The notes under the pieces are model-generated. The model did not search any database, was not told the DNA's origin, and saw only the letters and a program-made list of their open reading frames with translations. Of a stretch of DNA of 64,000 nt, positions 39,382-48,972 are shown one piece after another. Each line of letters opens with the position of its first letter. Position 1 is the first letter of the stretch. The stretch is taken from contig NZ_BBBI01000004.1 of NCBI RefSeq assembly GCF_001315985.1, positions 62,001-126,000 of the forward strand, given 5' to 3'. The stretch is from Vulcanisaeta distributa JCM 11216 (GTDB taxonomy: Archaea; Thermoproteota; Thermoprotei; Thermoproteales; Thermocladiaceae). The translations under genes and the position numbers were made by a program.

Positions 39382-40881
39382 TTATCCATCACTGATCATG
39401 AAATCAATATCTAATACGTTCTTTATTATCGAAGAAAAATTATCAATTTGTCTCAATAATAATTCAATGCTTGATAATCCACGTAAATCACGCCTAGGTA
39501 AACCAGCGACCTCCCTAGCCATGTTAAGTACAAAATTCCTAAAGTTAGGGTCACCCAATGAATCATGCAGTGTTACCCCCCCAATTACTAAATCCCTCTC
39601 TCTAAACACCCCCCCATCTGCTTGCTCCGTGGGTTTTCCATTCCTTTCCTTGATCATTATTAGTGGTTTCTCATCAACGTACTGAGGAACGCCTCTATGT
39701 ATTTCGTAACCCCCCCTAATCTCAACGCCCTCTATTCCATCCCTCAATCCAATAGCCCTTGATAATGATACGACCTTATCAACACCATAGACAGTATTGA
39801 CATTAATAAGACCAAGCCCATGATAATTACCTGGAACACCTGCCTCAAGGCCATACGGGTCACTTAATACCTTGCCCAATGCTTGAAAGCCGCCGCATAT
39901 GCCCAATATAACAGTTGAGCCCTTAATCCTCATTAATGCCCTATCCAGCCCAACCCTCCTCATCCACTCAAGCTAGCGACCACGTTCTTAGAGCCGGGCA
40001 ATATGACCAGGTGAGGTTCGCCTAATTCCCTAGGGCTTCTAACTATCCTAACGGTAATGTCATCCTCAAGAATTAACGGATAGATGTCGTTAAAGTTCGA
40101 GACGTATGGATAGGCTATTAATGCAATGTCTAGAGGTCCATTACCAATTGGTCTCAGGTCCATAGAGTCCTCAGGCCATAGCCACAAATCATCAACATAG
40201 GGTATAACACCAAGAACAGGTTTTCCCGTCTTTCTCTCAAGCCACTTTATGGCTGTGTTCAGCAATTTCTCATTACCTCTAAACTTATTGATGATGAAAC
40301 CCTTAACTAACCTCCTCCACCTCGGCGGTAATGACCTCATTAAGCCAAGCCCCTGAATAAATGAGCCACCCCCTATCTATGTCAAGTACCACGAATACAT
40401 TGGCCCCAAGCCACTCGGCGGGTCTGAAATTAGCCAAGTCCTTACCAGCTAAGTTAGGTTCATAGGCCGACCCGGCACCCTCGCCAATTATTACGTCATA
40501 CTCCTCGGTTAACTTATGTATACTGGTCTTAATGGCATTTATTGCAAGTCTTCGGATAGCATTATTATCACTAAGGTACTCATTGAAGGATAATTGGGCC
40601 CTTGGCTTACCGAGAATTATATACTCAGCCTTGTCGTTTAACATGGGTTTTATTAAGACTGGGTTATGATAGATGCTGGGCATTAGGCCGGCCACGTAGG
40701 CCTGCATGGCCTGGGCCAGCGCTATCTCGCCACCCTCAATGGACGGGTAGCTATTGAGTGACATGTTCTGCGCCTTAAACGGTGATGCATGGAGGCCCTT
40801 GGTACTAAGGATCCTTAATAGTGCGCCTACGATCACTGTTTTTCCCGAATCACTCATTGTTGATGTTATGAAAACGTTCAC
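39382..40881 (-). CDS. cobQ: Cobyric acid synthase CobQ, frameshifted
   Basis: Amidates adenosylcobyrinic a,c-diamide using glutamine and ATP. The N-terminal dethiobiotin-synthetase-like domain starts NVFITSTMSDSGKTVIVGAL (P-loop) with HNPVLIKPM and VIIGEGAGSAYEPNL. The C-terminal glutamine amidotransferase part has VILPGSKNVVASL and VILGICGGFQALGKVLSDPY with the nucleophile Cys. Breaks lie near 40340 and near 39965, where SLEWMRRVGLDRAL continues. Joined length is about 495 residues. Related cobalamin genes are at 49803 and 50409. Confidence 0.88.
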
Positions 40882-40967
40882 TAAAATGTGGAATGGTGTT
40901 GAGCCAATAAATCTTACCCTGCATTAAGGAAGAAAATTTAAGTAGTTTCTATAGGGAAATACACTAA

Positions 40968-41577
40968 GTGATGTGTATGACTGAGTGGACCACCGTGAGA
41001 AATTACAAATTATGGACTGGTATTGCCCTCATGGCATTATCCGTATACCTAATCGTTAAGTTGTACGACACCCTCTTCCTAAGTCTTAGGGTGCCTATAA
41101 TGGCTGTTGAGGTTGATGGCTCTATGAGGTTTATTGGGTCAATACACCCCCTTTGCAACCCCCCGTCCTGGCGTATGATATAGTATTAAGCATGGTCCTA
41201 ACAGCCATACTATCATACTAGCCTCAGTACTTATTTACTCCTCATTAATGGGCAATAAGTATAGGAGTGCTGGTGGATGCCAGGACAATTTGGTAATGGG
41301 TAGTGATGGCCGTGGAGATGGTGTTAATGCGGTAAGTAGTATTGCCCTATCAACCCTAGAAAAGAGGGCTCTGCAAATAATACGTAGGAGGGGTGGTATG
41401 ATGACACAGGCGGAGTTAGGGCGTGAATTAGGGCTTAGTAAGTATCAAGTGTCCAGGCTTGTGAAGAAGCTTGAGGCTAAGGGGGTTATTGAGAGGAGGA
41501 GGGCTGGCGTTACTAATGTTTTAATTCTACGTAATGGTTTTAACGCCCTGAACAAGTTCGGTAAGAATAAGGACTAG
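40968..41577 (+). CDS. Membrane-bound winged-helix regulator, frameshifted
   Basis: The N terminus has a membrane segment (WTGIALMALSVYLIVKLY), then an outer loop, a second hydrophobic part (VLAYDIVLSMVLTAILSY, ASVLIYSSLMGNK) and a cytoplasmic C terminus with a winged helix: RALQIIRRRGGMMTQAELGR, ELGLSKYQVSRLVKKLEAKG, VIERRRAGVTNVLIL. The frame breaks near 41155 and 41222, each time between hydrophobic stretches. About 200 residues joined. Similar membrane-anchored regulators are common in Crenarchaeota. It ends 51 nt inside the convergent regulator gene. Confidence 0.65.
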
Positions 41578-41850
41578 GTTATCCCTATTGCCCTGGGAAT
41601 TAACCAGGGTTTCTGAGCCCTTATTAGTAAGGTAAACCCCCCCTGAGTACGGTTCCCACCTAATTAGCCCTAGTTTCTTCATTTCATTTAAGTAGCGTAT
41701 TAGTCTGTCATAGGGCACACCAACCATCATCGCAAGCCTACTCAACCTGTTACAGCTACCATTTTTATCCAGAGAGAGAAGTATGTCCGCGTATATCTCA
41801 ATCCTAGTCCTCGGTTTCTTCCTGTACATCAAGAGACATAGTCTCTGCAA
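41527..41850 (-). CDS. Archaeal winged-helix regulator
   Basis: A 107-residue basic protein with the archaeal winged-helix pattern RTRIEIYADILLSLDKNGSC, SRLAMMVGVPYDRLIRYLNE, MKKLGLIRWEPYSGGVYLTN and KGSETLV. It is an HTH_45-like regulator. Its 5' flank holds an inverted repeat (41902-41926) likely to be its operator, so self-control is plausible. Its coding end overlaps the membrane-bound regulator gene by 51 nt in opposite sense. Confidence 0.7.
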   Translation of the reverse strand: MQRLCLLMYRKKPRTRIEIYADILLSLDKNGSCNRLSRLAMMVGVPYDRLIRYLNEMKKLGLIRWEPYSGGVYLTNKGSETLVNSQGNRDNLVLILTELVQGVKTIT

Positions 41851-41891
41851 CAGTCTTTAACCATATCGTAAAGGCGCACAGGCAACTAAAC

Positions 41892-41926
41892 GGCAACCTT
41901 ATTGCAACCTTTAAAGAAGGTTGCAA
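41892..41926. promoter_or_regulatory. Operator-like inverted repeat with extra half-site
   Basis: TTGCAACCTT (41902-41911), five bases TAAAG, then AAGGTTGCAA (41917-41926): a perfect 10-bp inverted repeat. A third copy GGCAACCTT precedes at 41892-41900. It lies about 50 nt upstream of the regulator gene ATG at 41850 and just past the end of the DUF4382-like gene. It may be an operator or a terminator hairpin; no T run follows on the minus strand, which favours an operator. Confidence 0.55.
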
Positions 41927-41968
41927 AACATGGCAATTGTTTTAAATGATTTTGATATTAATAGGGAC

Positions 41969-42520
41969 TTATGAGTGCTTCTTAATCGATGCATGAATTA
42001 CCGGGATCACCACGCACTTACCATTGCCCGCAATGACAACGTTATTCACAGCGCCAAAGTCCACATTGACGTCATAGCTAGTGCCATTAACAATAATGGG
42101 GCTTGGTCCAAGGGGTATTTCGAATTTACCGCTCGGTAATGTGCAATTATATGTTTGCCCGTTGGCTACGGCCTGAACACCAGTAACGTATAATCGTATT
42201 ATGTCGTATGTACCATTGGTTAGCGAGCACTGGGCAGCGAGTTGGCTGGTATTAACTAACTGTGCTAAGTCAAATGTTGTTTGCGTTAGGCTACAGGTTA
42301 CCCAGGTATTATTGCCACCACCCTCCTTATGGAAAGCAATTTCGCTTATTGTTACGTATAGGTGGTCAACCTTAACAGGCTTGTCGGATAAGTAGATATA
42401 TACCTGGCTTGTTGGGCCACTCGTTATACTAATTCCATGGCCACTAAGCACTAGGTAGGCAATAACCCCCCCTATCACTACTATAACTATTATTGCCCCC
42501 CCTATGACCCAACCCTTCAT
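41969..42520 (-). CDS. DUF4382-like membrane-anchored protein
   Basis: A 183-residue protein with an N-terminal membrane segment (WVIGGAIIVIVVIGGVIAYL) and an outer domain matching DUF4382: VYIYLSDKPVKVDHLYVTIS, EIAFHKEGGGNNTWVTC, TFDLAQLVNTSQ, NGTYDIIRLYVTGVQAVANG. The family is thought to have a beta-sandwich and is found as lipoprotein-like surface proteins. Cysteines at about 80, 97 and 124 could form disulfides. Function unknown. C7 runs near 42465 and 42495 lie in or near the membrane segment. Confidence 0.7.
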   Translation of the reverse strand: MKGWVIGGAIIVIVVIGGVIAYLVLSGHGISITSGPTSQVYIYLSDKPVKVDHLYVTISEIAFHKEGGGNNTWVTCSLTQTTFDLAQLVNTSQLAAQCSLTNGTYDIIRLYVTGVQAVANGQTYNCTLPSGKFEIPLGPSPIIVNGTSYDVNVDFGAVNNVVIAGNGKCVVIPVIHASIKKHS

Positions 42521-42641
42521 GAAATCACCAATAGGTTGCTTTGTTTTTATTACTTAAAAAATACGCTGGGAAAAATCGTGGAAAATCCGTGGAAAGTACC
42601 ACTACTATTTTTAAATTGTTGAAACTGGCGGAGCCACCGTC

Positions 42642-43976
42642 ATGAGGGAGAGAATTGCGTGGCTAAAGAGGGACCTAAGCACCCTAGAGTTACTGGCTCT
42701 CGGCTACTCAGATGTATCATCAACATACTACTTCACACTCGGCATAGTGGCACTGAACTCAGGCCCATTACTGCCAGTAACTATGCTCCTGGGGTCCCTA
42801 TCCCTATGGCTCGTTGGGTTGGCCTATGCCGAATTTGGTAGTGCAATACCAAGGACAGGCGGCGCCTATTACTACGTCCACCGTGAACTGGGCGATACCT
42901 GGGGCTTTATTGCAGGTTGGTTACTGAGCTTCGACCAAATACTAATGATTGCCTATGGCGCCTTAGGTACAATTAATTACCTCAGTGCGATAATCCCCCT
43001 TGTCTCGCGATGGCCTATTAATTCTGTATTGTCAATACTAGTCATAGTAATGATCATGGTGATAAACATACTTGGGATAAAGGCCTCTGCACGCTTTAAC
43101 CTAACCCTACTAACAATTGATTTGCTTGGAATAATGACATTATTGGTGCTAGGTTATTACCTGGTAATTAGTCGTGGGATTACTATGCCCAGGTTATCAT
43201 TCAATTATGCTTATTTAATTCATGGGTTGACATACTCATTTAGGGGGGGTTACACGGGCATCGACGTGATTGCACAATCGACAGGGGGGGAGGCCATGAC
43301 CCCCTACATATCAGTGCCAAGGGCGATAATTAGCGTCTCCGCGTTATCAACCGCCGTGGCATTACTAATATCACTATTAACAATACTATCAGGCGCATTA
43401 ACGGCCGTCTCCAGCAATACTGGTGATCCCATAGGTGCCCTGGCCAGGTACTTACTCAATAATACGTATTTATCCGCCTATATCTCAATATCAATAGCAA
43501 TAGTGCTCCTCATATCCGTCAATGCCGGCATTGTGGACTTCTCAAGGAGCATCTACGTAATGAGTGAAGACGGCTTGTTACCGGGCAGGTTAAGCAGTGT
43601 TCATGGTAGGTATAGAACACCCCATTTAGCAATAATAATCTCATCATTAGTAGCTATGCTATTCGTGATACCAGGCAGTGTTGAGCTTATCGCGGACTCC
43701 TACGCAATAGCCTCGACCATGGTGTACTTAATGACTATGATCGCACTAATAATATTCAGAAATAAGGAACCTCACTTAATGCGTTACTTCAGGATACCTG
43801 GCGTAGTCATAAGACGGTTGGAAATACCTATTGTGTCAATTATCGGTATCGCCATATACACATTCTCGATAATTCTCATAATTATAATTAAGTCGATATA
43901 TGTGTTGGTGGTGCTGTCATGGTTATCCATAGGCATGTTACTGTACATGCTTAATAGATCTTCTCGACGCACTTGA
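42642..43976 (+). CDS. APC-superfamily amino acid permease
   Basis: A 444-residue transporter with 12 hydrophobic segments. STLELLALGYSDVSSTYYFT near the N terminus, YAEFGSAIPRTGGAYYYVHR, GFIAGWLLSFDQILMIAYGA and FSRSIYVMSEDGLLPGRLSS are the conserved APC patches. TATTTTTAAA at 42606-42615 is a TATA box some 31 nt before ATG 42642. Substrate unknown. It converges on and overlaps the TrkA gene by 26 nt. Confidence 0.83.
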   Translation: MRERIAWLKRDLSTLELLALGYSDVSSTYYFTLGIVALNSGPLLPVTMLLGSLSLWLVGLAYAEFGSAIPRTGGAYYYVHRELGDTWGFIAGWLLSFDQILMIAYGALGTINYLSAIIPLVSRWPINSVLSILVIVMIMVINILGIKASARFNLTLLTIDLLGIMTLLVLGYYLVISRGITMPRLSFNYAYLIHGLTYSFRGGYTGIDVIAQSTGGEAMTPYISVPRAIISVSALSTAVALLISLLTILSGALTAVSSNTGDPIGALARYLLNNTYLSAYISISIAIVLLISVNAGIVDFSRSIYVMSEDGLLPGRLSSVHGRYRTPHLAIIISSLVAMLFVIPGSVELIADSYAIASTMVYLMTMIALIIFRNKEPHLMRYFRIPGVVIRRLEIPIVSIIGIAIYTFSIILIIIIKSIYVLVVLSWLSIGMLLYMLNRSSRRT

Positions 43977-44604
43977 CCACGGAGTCCGACGCACCAACAA
44001 TAAGTAATTTATCACCTGCCTCAATCCTAACCTCCTCATCACTAATTATCACATCCTCACCCCCCCTTATGATCAATGGTATCGCCACACCACACTTCCT
44101 AGCAATACCCCTGACCTCCTGGTTTATGTATGGTGACTCCGAACTAATCACGACGTAGTATGCCTGCACCTTATCATCGGAATAAAGCAATTGCTTAAAC
44201 GGCAACCTTAGGTAATGCGCGATCTTCGATAGGATGGCGTCCACAATAGGTATTGCGTAGACGCCTAACTCAATGAATGAGTCAAGGTACTTCTCCTTAT
44301 TACTAACCAGCGCTATTATTGTTGGTACACCCCCCCTCGACTTCGCAATCCTAGCAACCTCCAGGTTGGACTCATCATCCATGGATAGAACCACAACCTC
44401 GCTCTCATCGATACCGGCATTCCTGAGTATTGATTCATCCCTTGGATCACCAACATAGACATAGGCAGGGACGCCCCCCCTACCCAATTTCGCCTCATTT
44501 TCATTACCCGCTATCATACCCACATCATAGCCATTACCGACCAATAGCCTAGCAACTACGACACTTATCTCATTCACCCCCCCTATAATTAACGCCTTAC
44601 GCAC
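43951..44604 (-). CDS. TrkA-type K+ uptake regulator (RCK)
   Basis: A 217-residue protein with an N-terminal NAD-binding RCK domain: KALIIGGVNEISVVVARLLV, GVPAYVYVGDPRDESILRNA, ESEVVVLSMDDESNLEVARI, and a C-terminal TrkA_C domain (VRIEAGDKLLIVGASDSVVK). It would gate a membrane K+ transporter through ligand binding. The glycine triplet in the Rossmann loop is IGGVNE; the run at 44577 is C7, and IGVNE would be equally possible. No Trk channel gene is next to it, but a K+ channel with its own RCK lies at 45834. Confidence 0.8.
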   Translation of the reverse strand: MRKALIIGGVNEISVVVARLLVGNGYDVGMIAGNENEAKLGRGGVPAYVYVGDPRDESILRNAGIDESEVVVLSMDDESNLEVARIAKSRGGVPTIIALVSNKEKYLDSFIELGVYAIPIVDAILSKIAHYLRLPFKQLLYSDDKVQAYYVVISSESPYINQEVRGIARKCGVAIPLIIRGGEDVIISDEEVRIEAGDKLLIVGASDSVVKCVEKIY

Positions 44605-44637
44605 AAGCCTTAAGCAAGGCTGTATTTAAAAACCGAT

Positions 44638-45614
44638 TTACCTAAGGTCAACCTGCCTACCATAACCCTCAAGAAACCTCCTCAGGTCATCCTCCCTAGG
44701 CAGGTTTTCCTCATCACCCCCCCTAACCATCACCACCATCGCAGCCGCTGCCGAAGCCCTCCTCATGGCGCTCTCCACATCGTGACCCCCCCTAAGTATT
44801 GATGCAAGGAAAACACCCGCATAGGCATCGCCAGCGCCAATCGGGTCCCTCACAGGAACCCTAAAGGCATTGACCTTAACGATCTTACCCTCCCAATACG
44901 CCACCGAGCCCTTAACGCCAAGCTTAAGCACGATCCTGTCAATGCCGAACCTCGAACGTAACTCCCTAAACACATCATCGATTGCAGACACGCCAAGTAA
45001 TAGACTGGCCTCATCCTCGTCAAGGAACACAATATCCACGAAATTAAGCGCCTTTGAGAGCACGTTAATCGCGTCCTCCACCCGCACCCACAGCTTCCTC
45101 CTATAGTTAACATCAAATGACGTGGTGACGCCTTTACCACGGGCAATCTCCAAACCCCTAAATGCCGCTGACCTAGCTGTATCACTGATAGCCATGGTTA
45201 TGCCCGTCGTATGAAAAACCCTGGCACTACCAACGTAGTCCGGGTCCACATCATCAGGCTTAGGGCTGAGGCTGCGGAACCCCCCCTCCTGTAATAGAGA
45301 ACATCGCTGACGCCGGGTATTGGGTAATTCCTCTGGACGAAGTATATGCCCGTGGGTCTCTCAGTGTCGAACTTAACATGACTAACATCAACGCCCTCAC
45401 CCCCCCTAAGCCAATTATAGATAAATAGGCCAAACTCATCAGCACCAAGCCTAGTTATTAATCCACAACTAACACCAAGCCTAACCAGGGCAACGCATAC
45501 GTTGGCCTCGGTACCCGTTGCATGCTTCTCGAAGTAAGTAACGTGCCTAAGCGGTCCATCTGTAACGGCATTAAACTGAACCAAGGGCTCGCCCAAAGCC
45601 ACAACCTCAGGCAT
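44638..45614 (-). CDS. kdgK: 2-keto-3-deoxygluconate kinase (PfkB family), frameshifted
   Basis: Phosphorylates 2-keto-3-deoxygluconate in the semi-phosphorylative Entner-Doudoroff branch. PEVVALGEPLVQFNAVTDGP, LRHVTYFEKHATGTEANVCV, FDTERPTGIYFVQRNYPIPG, YYRRGGSAAS and, near the end, DPIGAGDAYAGVF with the catalytic Asp follow Sulfolobus KdgK closely by memory. YYRRGS would be the family form; a G7 run adds a Gly, as in NWLRGGEG and VMVRGGDE. The frame breaks near 45270, rejoining at DPDYVGSARVFHTTGITMAI. Start chosen at ATG 45614 (MPEVVALGE), the family start, rather than 45665. Confidence 0.88.
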
Positions 45615-45710
45615 TAAAGTGAGGTAATCACGGCATTTATTAAGGAATTGCTCTAACAAATTCAAGGAAGCTAAAACCTTAAAAACAACACAGTTAAGGA
45701 ATCAACGGGG

Positions 45711-45828
45711 GGGCCCGTAGTCTAGCCTGGTAGGATGCCCAGGGGGCTGATGCCCCGTACAAGCCTGACGCGCGGGAGTCACGTCAACGTGCCCGAAATC
45801 CCGGGTTCAAGTCCCGGCGGGCCCACCA
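45711..45828 (+). tRNA. tRNA-Val (anticodon GAC) with two non-canonical introns
   Basis: Acceptor GGGCCCG (45711-45717) pairs with CGGGCCC before A73, and CCA is encoded (45826-45828). D-stem GTCT/GGAT; T arm CCGGG TTCAAGT CCCGG starts at 45801. Removing 45741-45762 (22 nt, after CCC at 45738-45740) gives a perfect anticodon stem CCCGC/GCGGG with loop CTGACGC, so anticodon GAC at 45767-45769. About 19 nt within 45777-45800 must also be removed to leave a five-base variable loop; it holds CACG-TCAA-CGTG. Mature length is 77 nt including CCA. Such multiple introns outside position 37/38 are known from Thermoproteales; the exact second splice sites are not fixed. Confidence 0.85.
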
Positions 45829-45833
45829 CGGTA

Positions 45834-46909
45834 TTGTGTGATTATTTGATTAGGTTTATTAAGGTCGTTGGTCCGGTCTTTCTAGCTATGGTCATACCCA
45901 TCACTGTTCTAAGGATTTTGAAGAAGCTTCGTAGGGTTACTCGAAGCGTTGTGTTTTATTCGTTAATTCTATTCCTGGTTATTTTATTTGTTGGCGCTCT
46001 CGTAATGTACTTAATCGAGCACGGCAAGAACCCTGGGTTTAATAATTACTTTAATGCTGTTTGGTTTGTTATGGAGACCATAACGACCGTTGGTTATGGC
46101 GATGTCGTCCCTAATACATACCTTGGAAAGTTAGTGGATATGGTTATTATGCCTGTGGGTATTGCTACGATAAGTCTATTAACGGCTTCAATAGCCACGG
46201 AACTAACGAACATAGCGATAACGAGGGGTATGGGTCATCATGCAACCTCAAAGGGTAGGCATGTCGTTATTATTGGTGATGTTGATAGGTCGTTGAGGGT
46301 TATTAATGTTATTGAGGAATTAATGAACAGGAGGAGTGAGGTCGTTGATATTCTATATATAAGTAATGGCGATAGGCCGCCGTCATTACCTAGTGATGTT
46401 GAGTTTGTTCATGGTGATCCATTTAATACTAATGACTTATTGAGGGCTGGCGTAGATAGGGCTTTCACCGTGGTTATACTCCCATTTAATGATGTTGATG
46501 TCAAGACCGCGGATGCGAAGGTTATATTGTTAACCATGAGTGTCAGGAAGTTGAACCCCAACGCATACATAATTGCTGAGGTTCTTAATGAGACTGATAG
46601 GGACTATGCCCTGAGTGCCGGTGCTAATTCCGTGATATCCCTGGGCTCCTTCACGACTGTCATGATAGCCAATGAGGTCTTTGATCGTGGGTTATCCTCA
46701 GTATTAATGAACATAATTAATAGGGGGGGTAACCTGGCTTAATGGAGGCCAGTGAGTATGTTGGGAGGCGGTTCATGGAGGTCATGCAATTGGTTAAGTC
46801 TAGGTTGAATTACTTAGTCATTGGTGTGATCAGGGGTGGTGAGGTCATTCTTAACCCAGGTAATGATTTTGTGATTCAGCCAGGCGATTCATTACTCGTC
46901 ATTAAGTGA
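45834..46909 (+). CDS. K+ channel with RCK (TrkA_N/TrkA_C) domains, frameshifted end
   Basis: Two membrane helices around a K+ selectivity filter: VWFVMETITTVGYGDVVPNT with TVGYGD, followed by the RCK domain (HVVIIGDVDRSLRVINVIEE, DVEFVHGDPFNTNDLLRAGV, AYIIAEVLNETDRDYALSAG). The frame stops at 46742, but ATG GAG GCC at 46742-46750 continues as a TrkA_C-like part ending PGDSLLVIK at 46909. A missing T in GGCTTAATG would join them; a coupled separate gene is less likely. TTG 45834 is used as start, since the open frame upstream runs through the tRNA. Calcium or nucleotide gating is possible. Confidence 0.82.
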
Positions 46910-47601
46910 CCCACTAATAGCCTTAAAACACCATTTAGCGTGTACTCGCTTGGAGTTAGGGGGGGATTTATGCCATCACTCCTCATGTAGCTTTCCGTAA
47001 CCCTACCAATGGCTATAACGGACTTACCCCTAAGCTTATCCCTGACGCAGTTTCTCACTGCCTCATAGGTCATTGGGCTCATGAAGACGACATAGTCAAC
47101 ATAATTAATGAGCCTGCACGTAATTTCAACACCCACGGGGGGGTTTGGCCCCCCCACATCGTAGAGCCCATACTCAATTACATCGTAATTTAGTTTCCTA
47201 AGTTCGTTAATGACATAATTATTACCCCCCCTCAGTGACCTTAATACCACGACCTTACCACGCGGTAAACTGCGCATCATATCTATTATACCGTAGCTCG
47301 AGAACTCCCTAGGCACTATGCATGCAACACCCAGTTTTTCCACCTCGTTACATGTTTGTGGACCAACACCGATTACCTTCACGTCATTATTTAACCGCCG
47401 TAGCTTTTCGCTAACGTACCTCACCACGGTGGTGCTCATTATAATCACGTAATTAACACCGTTAAGTGAGACCTTGCTAATCACGTCCTCATTGGGTACG
47501 ATGTCAATGACTGGTACTTGAATTACGTCGACGCCATTAACGTGAATTGGCCTGATCTTTCCCGAGGCCCTAAGAATGAGCACCTTCATTACCAACACCA
47601 A
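46876..47601 (-). CDS. hemD: Uroporphyrinogen-III synthase HemD
   Basis: A 241-residue protein with the two-lobe HemD pattern: VLILRASGKIRPIHVNGVDV, NYVIIMSTTVVRYVSEKLRR, VKVIGVGPQTCNEVEKLGVA, KVVVLRSLRGGNNYVINELR, DYVVFMSPMTYEAVRNCVRD and KSVIAIGRVTESYM. It cyclises hydroxymethylbilane to uroporphyrinogen III for heme and cobalamin. The family is very divergent, so the call rests on the lobe pattern. Gene end overlaps the K+ channel end by 34 nt in convergent sense. ATG/GTG start near 47601, shared with the epimerase end. Confidence 0.72.
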   Translation of the reverse strand: MVLVMKVLILRASGKIRPIHVNGVDVIQVPVIDIVPNEDVISKVSLNGVNYVIIMSTTVVRYVSEKLRRLNNDVKVIGVGPQTCNEVEKLGVACIVPREFSSYGIIDMMRSLPRGKVVVLRSLRGGNNYVINELRKLNYDVIEYGLYDVGGPNPPVGVEITCRLINYVDYVVFMSPMTYEAVRNCVRDKLRGKSVIAIGRVTESYMRSDGINPPLTPSEYTLNGVLRLLVGHLMTSNESPG

Positions 47602-48562
47602 GCTCCTCAGCTAGTGACTTGGCGGTGAGTTCAATAGCCTCCCTACTGCTCATGCTTGGTCTCCAGCCGACCTCCCTGACTATCTTATCGATTGATAATA
47701 ACATCCGCTTAACATCGCCAGGCCAACCCCCCCTCCCATCGGGTGTTGCTGGTTTATAGTTGATCCTTGGGTTGAAGCCCGATGCCTTGATGACTATACT
47801 CACTATATCCCTAACACTTATTGAGTCCCAATTCCCAACATTGTACGTGTAAGCACCGCCGTTCTTCACGGCATATTCCCAAGCCTTTAATGTGGCGTCT
47901 ATAGTATCGGTTATGTATAGGTATGATTTTTCCTGCGTGCCATCACCAAGGACCTCAAGCTCGCCTGGATTTTTCTTCAACTTCATTAGTAGGTCGTAGA
48001 TTATGCCATGCCTAAGCCTAGGCCCAACAATGTTCGCGTACCTGAGGACCACGCAGTTAATTCCATAGAGCCTTGCGTAGGTTCCGCACATAATCTCGCC
48101 AGCCGCCTTGGCAGCACCGTAGACACTTATTGGTTGTATTGGGTGATCTTCAGGTGTTGGTATGATCTTGGCATCGCCATATACAGTACTTGATGATGCG
48201 TACACGATATTCTTAACCCCCCCGTACTTACGGGATAGCTCAAGCACGTTAAACGTAGTCACAACATTCTCGTCAAAGTGTGTCCTGGGTTCGGTTACTG
48301 ATATCCTAACCTCTGGGTTAGCTGCTAGGTGAAACACCGTGTCAACGCCCCCCCTAAATGCCCCCCCGGGGTCGCTTAAGTTCTTTAGGTCATCCTTAAT
48401 GAACTTAACCCTATCAATAACATTCCTAAGCCTACTTAACTCACCTGAACTTAGGTTATCAATAATAAGCACATCGAAACCCTCCTCCACAAGTCTCTCC
48501 GCTAGGAAAGAGCCTATGAAACCGGCACCACCCGTCACAAGTAACTTCGTTATGTTGATCAC
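47570..48562 (-). CDS. NAD-dependent sugar epimerase/dehydratase (UDP-glucose 4-epimerase-like)
   Basis: A 330-residue extended SDR. LLVTGGAGFIGSFLAERLVE binds NAD; FHLAANPEVRISVTEPRTHF, NIVYASSSTVYGDAKIIPTP and YGAAKAAGEIM (Tyr-x3-Lys) are the catalytic blocks; PDGRGGWPGDVKRMLLSIDK near the end. It would interconvert UDP-sugars for surface glycans, which fits the glycosylated exported proteins here. GRGWPGD is the usual text; a C7 run adds a Gly. It overlaps hemD by 32 nt and the upstream membrane protein by 4 nt. Confidence 0.85.
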   Translation of the reverse strand: MINITKLLVTGGAGFIGSFLAERLVEEGFDVLIIDNLSSGELSRLRNVIDRVKFIKDDLKNLSDPGGAFRGGVDTVFHLAANPEVRISVTEPRTHFDENVVTTFNVLELSRKYGGVKNIVYASSSTVYGDAKIIPTPEDHPIQPISVYGAAKAAGEIMCGTYARLYGINCVVLRYANIVGPRLRHGIIYDLLMKLKKNPGELEVLGDGTQEKSYLYITDTIDATLKAWEYAVKNGGAYTYNVGNWDSISVRDIVSIVIKASGFNPRINYKPATPDGRGGWPGDVKRMLLSIDKIVREVGWRPSMSSREAIELTAKSLAEELGVGNEGAHS

Positions 48563-48960
48563 CTCATTAACGCGAGACTAATAAGGCCAATTATTAACCC
48601 AAGTATAAGCCCAACATTACCTAGGAAAATCTGTATTATGAATAGGACCAGTAAAGTCACCTTTACGGACTTACCTACCTCATGGGCTTTACCTTGCAAT
48701 GTATTAACTACTATGTACATCATGATTAGCACTAGAATTATCGATACGGTACCCACTATCCCGAAAAGGCCAAGTTGGAAATCACCATTTAACTGGGATA
48801 CGTATGTTGGAGGTAAAAGAGCCATCACGGGTTCTATGAAGCTCGGGTTTACGTAATACTCAAATTGAATGTAAATAGTTAGGCTCGCATTGATTAGGTA
48901 CAGTAGTAGGCTTATCCCATATAAAATGTGCCATGCCTTAACTCCCTGCACCCTACTCAT
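48559..48960 (-). CDS. Small membrane protein
   Basis: A 133-residue protein with three hydrophobic segments: AWHILYGISLLLYLINASLT, LGLFGIVGTVSIILVLIMMY and LLVLFIIQIFLGNVGLILG. A short basic linker lies between segments two and three. It overlaps the epimerase gene start by 4 nt and so is in the same transcript. No known family. It may belong with the next membrane protein upstream (48973-49794). Confidence 0.55.
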   Translation of the reverse strand: MSRVQGVKAWHILYGISLLLYLINASLTIYIQFEYYVNPSFIEPVMALLPPTYVSQLNGDFQLGLFGIVGTVSIILVLIMMYIVVNTLQGKAHEVGKSVKVTLLVLFIIQIFLGNVGLILGLIIGLISLALMR

Positions 48961-48972
48961 TAAGTGGTATCC

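Noticed and set aside
45735-45833. Longer N terminus of the K+ channel
   Set aside because: This part of the frame lies inside the tRNA-Val gene, so translation most likely starts at TTG 45834 or later.
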